Assembly: GCF_900119145.1 (NCBI RefSeq)
Contig: NZ_FPIY01000001.1
Span: 558,001 to 622,000, forward strand
DNA: 64,000 nucleotides
Origin: Cellulophaga fucicola
Lineage (GTDB): Bacteria > Bacteroidota > Bacteroidia > Flavobacteriales > Flavobacteriaceae
Reading direction: 5' to 3'
Below the pieces are notes generated by a model that had not been told where the DNA came from, did no database searches, and worked only from the letters and a program-made list of their open reading frames with translations. This document shows, in pieces, positions 61,092-64,000 of this stretch. Within the stretch, counting starts at the first letter, position 1; every line of letters begins with the position of its first letter. The translations under genes were made by a program, and so were the position numbers.

Positions 61092-63266
61092 ATGAAAGAA
61101 GAACTTCATATTCAATTTGAAAATTGTTTCGGAATCGGAAAATTAGACCACTTATTTGATTTCAGCATAAGTAATTCATATCTAATTTACGCCCCAAATG
61201 GAACGATGAAAACCTCTTTCGCAAAAACATTTGATTTAATTTCGAAAAATGATTCGAAACAAAAACCTAGCGATAGAATTTATAAGAATAGAATTACTAA
61301 ATACGAAGTTCTAATTGAAAATAAGGAGATTAATCCAGAAGATATATTAGTAATAAACGCTGAAGATAATAATTTCGATGCATCAAGTAAAATCAGCAGT
61401 TTCTTAGCTAGTAAAGAATTAAAACAAGAATATGATTCTATCTACAAAGAATTAAATGACAATAAAGTCGAATTTATAAAAAAACTAAAAATTATATCAC
61501 AAAGTACGGATTGTGAAACAGAATTTATAAATACGTTTTCAGAAGATGAAAACGCTAATTTTTTTGAGGTTTTAAATCAACAAATTATTAATCTAAAAGC
61601 AAAATTTGAAAAATTTGATTTTAGATATAATGATGTTTTTGACAGGAAAGGAAACGTGAAAAAATTTCTTGATAAAAACAAAACTATTTTAGACCAATAC
61701 ATTAATGATTACAAAAATATTATTTCTAAATCAAGGTTCTTTAAAGATTCAACTGATAATACTTTTGGGACTTATCAAGCAAACGTTATTATCAAATCTA
61801 TTGAAGATAATTCTTTTTTTCAAGCAGGTCATAAGTTTGTTTTAGAAGATGGTACTGAAATAGAAAATGTAGAAAATTTAAAATCAATAATTCAAGATGA
61901 AATTCAAAATATTTTAAATGATGAAAAACTAAAAGCATCCTTTGAAAAAGTAGATAAAGCAATTGGTGCTAATGCAGAATTAAGGTCTTTTAAAAACGTT
62001 TTAGAAAAAAACAACTTAATTCTAATTAAACTAAAGGATTATGAAAAATTTAAACAAGAAATTTGGATTAATTATTTTTCAGAAATAAAGGAAGAAGCAA
62101 TAGAATTATTAGATTTTTATAAATCCAAAAAAGCTAGGTTAGAAAAAATTATTAGCGATGCTAAAAAGGAATTTACTTTATGGAAAAATATTGTAACCAC
62201 CTTTAATTCTAGGTTTCACGTTCCTTTTAAAGTAAATATTATAAACCAAGAAGATATAATATTAAAACAAGAGACAGCTAATCTAAACTTTGATTATTCT
62301 GACAGAGGAAAAGAACCAATAAAACAAACCCGAGATAATTTACTTTCAATACTAAGTAAAGGAGAACAAAGAGCTTATTTTATTTTACATTTCCTATTCG
62401 AAATTGAAGCTCGAAAATTAAAGCAAAGTAGAGATTTACTAATATTCGATGATGTTGCAGATTCATTTGACTATAAAAATAAATTTGCAATTATTGAATA
62501 CATAAAAGAGATTCACGAAAAAAATGATTTTAAAGTTATTATTTTAACTCATAATTTTGACTTCTATAGAACCATTACATCAAGACTGTATTTAAATAGA
62601 GATGTAATTTATATGACAACAAAAAATTCAGAAAATGAAATCACTTTACATAAAGGTGAATATGTAAATGATGTTTTTAGTTATTTTATTAAAAAATTTA
62701 AGAAAGAGAAGTTTTTTATTAGCTTGATTGCATTTGTAAGGAACTTAATTGAATACAGTGAAAGCAAGAATAATCAAGATTATTTAATCCTAACAAGTTG
62801 CTTGCATCGAAAAGAAGAGTCAGAAAATTTACTAGCTAAAGACATTTTTAAAATATTTCAAAAGAAACTAATCTTTTTAAAAGATAAAGCAATTGATTTT
62901 GGAGAAGAAAATTTAATTCAGTTAATAATCAAAACAGCAGATTCTATAAAATCAGATGACTCAAATGAAATAGCTCTAGAAAATAAAATTTGTTTAGCAG
63001 TTGCAATTAGATTAGAAACAGAAAAATACTTGATTAATAAACTTCCTGATTTTGATTTAAAAGCTATAAATAAAAACCAAACTCAAGTTTTGTTTAAAGA
63101 ATATTGTAAAAAATATCCTGACAGTCAAAATAGTTTGAAAATAGATAAAGTCAACTTAATGACACCTGAAAACATTCATATTAATGCATTTATGTTTGAA
63201 CCTTTAATTGATATGTCTATGATTCATCTAATGAATTTATATAAAGAAATAAAAAGTTTGAATTAA
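61092..63266 (+). CDS. SMC-like ABC-type ATPase, possible defence or anticodon-nuclease-type protein
   Basis: A 724-residue protein. The P-loop APNGTMKT (34-41) lacks the usual second Gly (Met instead). A coiled-coil middle (about 100-400) is followed by an ABC signature LSKGEQ (421-426), Walker B with Asp-Asp (LLIFDDVADSFD, 449-460) and a switch-type His487 (IILTHNFD). This is the AAA_13/RloC/PrrC class of head-and-coil ATPases, found in phage defence. The C-terminal part (530-724) holds Arg550-x3-Glu554 and His572, a pattern reminiscent of the Arg/Glu/His set of PrrC-type nucleases, though the spacing differs. It appears lower in G+C than its neighbours and flanked by cassette-like sequences. 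Confidence 0.7.
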   Translation: MKEELHIQFENCFGIGKLDHLFDFSISNSYLIYAPNGTMKTSFAKTFDLISKNDSKQKPSDRIYKNRITKYEVLIENKEINPEDILVINAEDNNFDASSKISSFLASKELKQEYDSIYKELNDNKVEFIKKLKIISQSTDCETEFINTFSEDENANFFEVLNQQIINLKAKFEKFDFRYNDVFDRKGNVKKFLDKNKTILDQYINDYKNIISKSRFFKDSTDNTFGTYQANVIIKSIEDNSFFQAGHKFVLEDGTEIENVENLKSIIQDEIQNILNDEKLKASFEKVDKAIGANAELRSFKNVLEKNNLILIKLKDYEKFKQEIWINYFSEIKEEAIELLDFYKSKKARLEKIISDAKKEFTLWKNIVTTFNSRFHVPFKVNIINQEDIILKQETANLNFDYSDRGKEPIKQTRDNLLSILSKGEQRAYFILHFLFEIEARKLKQSRDLLIFDDVADSFDYKNKFAIIEYIKEIHEKNDFKVIILTHNFDFYRTITSRLYLNRDVIYMTTKNSENEITLHKGEYVNDVFSYFIKKFKKEKFFISLIAFVRNLIEYSESKNNQDYLILTSCLHRKEESENLLAKDIFKIFQKKLIFLKDKAIDFGEENLIQLIIKTADSIKSDDSNEIALENKICLAVAIRLETEKYLINKLPDFDLKAINKNQTQVLFKEYCKKYPDSQNSLKIDKVNLMTPENIHINAFMFEPLIDMSMIHLMNLYKEIKSLN

Positions 63267-63279
63267 TAAAAAAAACTGG

Positions 63280-63410
63280 GCATAACACCGTCTATAATTA
63301 ATTACTAGTTTTAGCTAGTTTAGAAAGTCCTTACGGATTTTCTATTCGGTTTTTATTTGCTAAATTAGGTGCTTAAACACGCAACTAATTTTACACAAAC
63401 AGGTTTGCAG
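63280..63410 (+). repeat. attC-like imperfect inverted repeat
   Basis: About 130 nt that fold on themselves: GCATAAC at 63280-63286 faces GTTTGCA at 63403-63409, AATTAATTACTAGTTTTAGC pairs loosely with the region GCTTAAACACGCAACTAATTT, and the centre is AGAAAGTCC (63322-63330) / GGATTTTCT (63335-63343) with a TTAC loop. The size, outer AAC/GTT ends and position directly between two unrelated genes recall integron attC sites or related Bacteroidota cassette elements. No integrase lies in the window. Confidence 0.45.
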
Positions 63411-63414
63411 TAAT

Positions 63415-63930
63415 ATGAAAAAAGAAATTCAAAACAGAAAGGTTTCACTTAGATATATTTGTTTAGTTTCATTTATCTCAATTAGTCTTTATTCTTGTAT
63501 AATGGGAAAACATTATCCAGCGAAGATATCTAAATTTCACCCACTTTTTTGGGGTGAGATTAAAGAAAATAATTTGAAAGGAATTGCAGACACCACAGTT
63601 GTTTTTATTACCGGAAAGGTGAATAATTATGCTTTGAATGCAGAAGAAGGAATTGAACTAATTTTTCTTAATAAAGAAAACAACAAAGAATTTAAAACAA
63701 TTACTGATTCTAATGGTGATTTTAAAACAGAAATAATTAACGGATTATACAAATTAGAGATAATACCCTACGAATATGGGAGGACCCCAACATTAAATTT
63801 TGAAAATTTAAATTTTAAACCTGGAGAAATACGAGAATTAGTAATTTATACGGAATCATCTTCTGAGACTATAGCGAAGGATACCATTTTTAAAAGTAAA
63901 AGAGCTTATAATAAATATCTCAAAAGGTAA
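63415..63930 (+). CDS. Hypothetical lipoprotein with carboxypeptidase-regulatory-like fold
   Basis: A 171-residue lipoprotein: a basic N terminus, hydrophobic segment and lipobox SLYSC (Cys28). The mature part has an Ig-like beta domain of the carboxypeptidase-regulatory kind: TVVFITGKVNNYALN, GIELIFLNKENNKEFKTITDSNGDFKTEI (residues 82-110) and GLYKLEIIPYEYG. Such domains often serve as linkers or binding modules at the cell surface. The ATG follows the attC-like element directly. It may belong to a cassette; the next cassette boundary, if any, is beyond the window. Confidence 0.65.
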   Translation: MKKEIQNRKVSLRYICLVSFISISLYSCIMGKHYPAKISKFHPLFWGEIKENNLKGIADTTVVFITGKVNNYALNAEEGIELIFLNKENNKEFKTITDSNGDFKTEIINGLYKLEIIPYEYGRTPTLNFENLNFKPGEIRELVIYTESSSETIAKDTIFKSKRAYNKYLKR

Positions 63931-64000
63931 CAGCTTTAGAATAGAAAAAGATTAAAAAATAGCCTAGAAGCCTAGTGACTATCAGACTTTCTATATGTGA

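Noticed and set aside
60232-64000. Prophage suggested by the CI-like repressor
   Set aside because: No integrase, structural or lysis genes follow; the repressor's partner is a repair gene pair.
1-64000. tRNA, rRNA or tmRNA genes
   Set aside because: No cloverleaf with a GTTCRA-type T loop or rRNA-like sequence was recognised on either strand by eye; a tRNAscan-type search would settle it.

Overview
The window comes from an AT-rich chromosome (roughly one third G+C by eye) of a member of the Bacteroidota, most likely a marine, alga-associated Flavobacteriaceae of the Cellulophaga/Zobellia/Maribacter type. The signs are a 286-residue primary sigma factor of the short Bacteroidota kind, many promoters with the TAnnTTTG -7 element, a lipoprotein TamL next to TamB, many surface-type lipoproteins, a mannitol operon, and a family GH82 iota-carrageenase. 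No tRNA, rRNA, CRISPR array or complete insertion sequence was seen.

Layout. 1-2.1 kb: 3' part of a Kef-type cation antiporter, then a TfoX-N protein. 2.1-10.1 kb: a divergent Nudix-type regulator and a six-gene operon for uptake and breakdown of a sugar alcohol, probably mannitol (outer-membrane protein, binding lipoprotein, ABC ATPase, permease, mannitol 2-dehydrogenase, fructokinase), with AACGT-N7-ACGTT operators. 10-18 kb: iota-carrageenase, a Crp-like regulator with an old-yellow-enzyme reductase, a CotH-kinase lipoprotein, rpoD, and a beta-helix lipoprotein. 18-23.3 kb: a self-regulated TetR/ABC/HlyD/TolC export operon whose ABC ATPase lacks most catalytic motifs. 23.5-24.2 kb: a gene-free 297-bp tandem repeat. 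24.4-26.8 kb: a YHYH-lipoprotein operon. 26.9-30.9 kb: tesA divergent from a ybbA/ybbP-type transporter. 31-37.4 kb: a six-gene MacAB-TolC efflux operon with its own LytS/LytTR pair. 37.5-44.5 kb: desaturase, a second Crp-like regulator, two lipoprotein/secreted hypotheticals, DUF2130 protein and cold-shock protein. 44.8-48.5 kb: a four-gene operon of uncharacterised secreted proteins. 48.5-56 kb: tamB-tamL. 56-58 kb: guanine deaminase, DUF421 protein, a small cytosolic hypothetical. 58-60.8 kb: a radical-SAM/TIGR03915 DNA-repair pair divergent from a LexA/CI-like repressor. 61-64 kb: an SMC-like ATPase (possible defence gene) bounded by attC-like sequence, and a lipoprotein.

The most interesting signals are regulatory. 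The CotH gene and the YHYH operon, 10 kb apart, have the same promoter layout to the base: two TTCACAGA-type direct repeats 21 bp apart, then a fixed distance to the -7 element, then a fixed distance to the ATG. The two operons encode products sharing unusual Gly/Pro-rich tracts. A second pair (the lipoprotein operon at 39.86 kb and the four-gene secreted operon at 44.78 kb) shares a different 21-bp-spaced direct repeat (CRAATA-type), again at an identical distance from the -7 element. A 21-bp offset is typical of LytTR-domain response regulators, so these look like two small undescribed regulons of cell-surface proteins. Other points are the LexA-like/radical-SAM divergon with a 21-bp palindrome, and the cassette-like ATPase gene near the right end.
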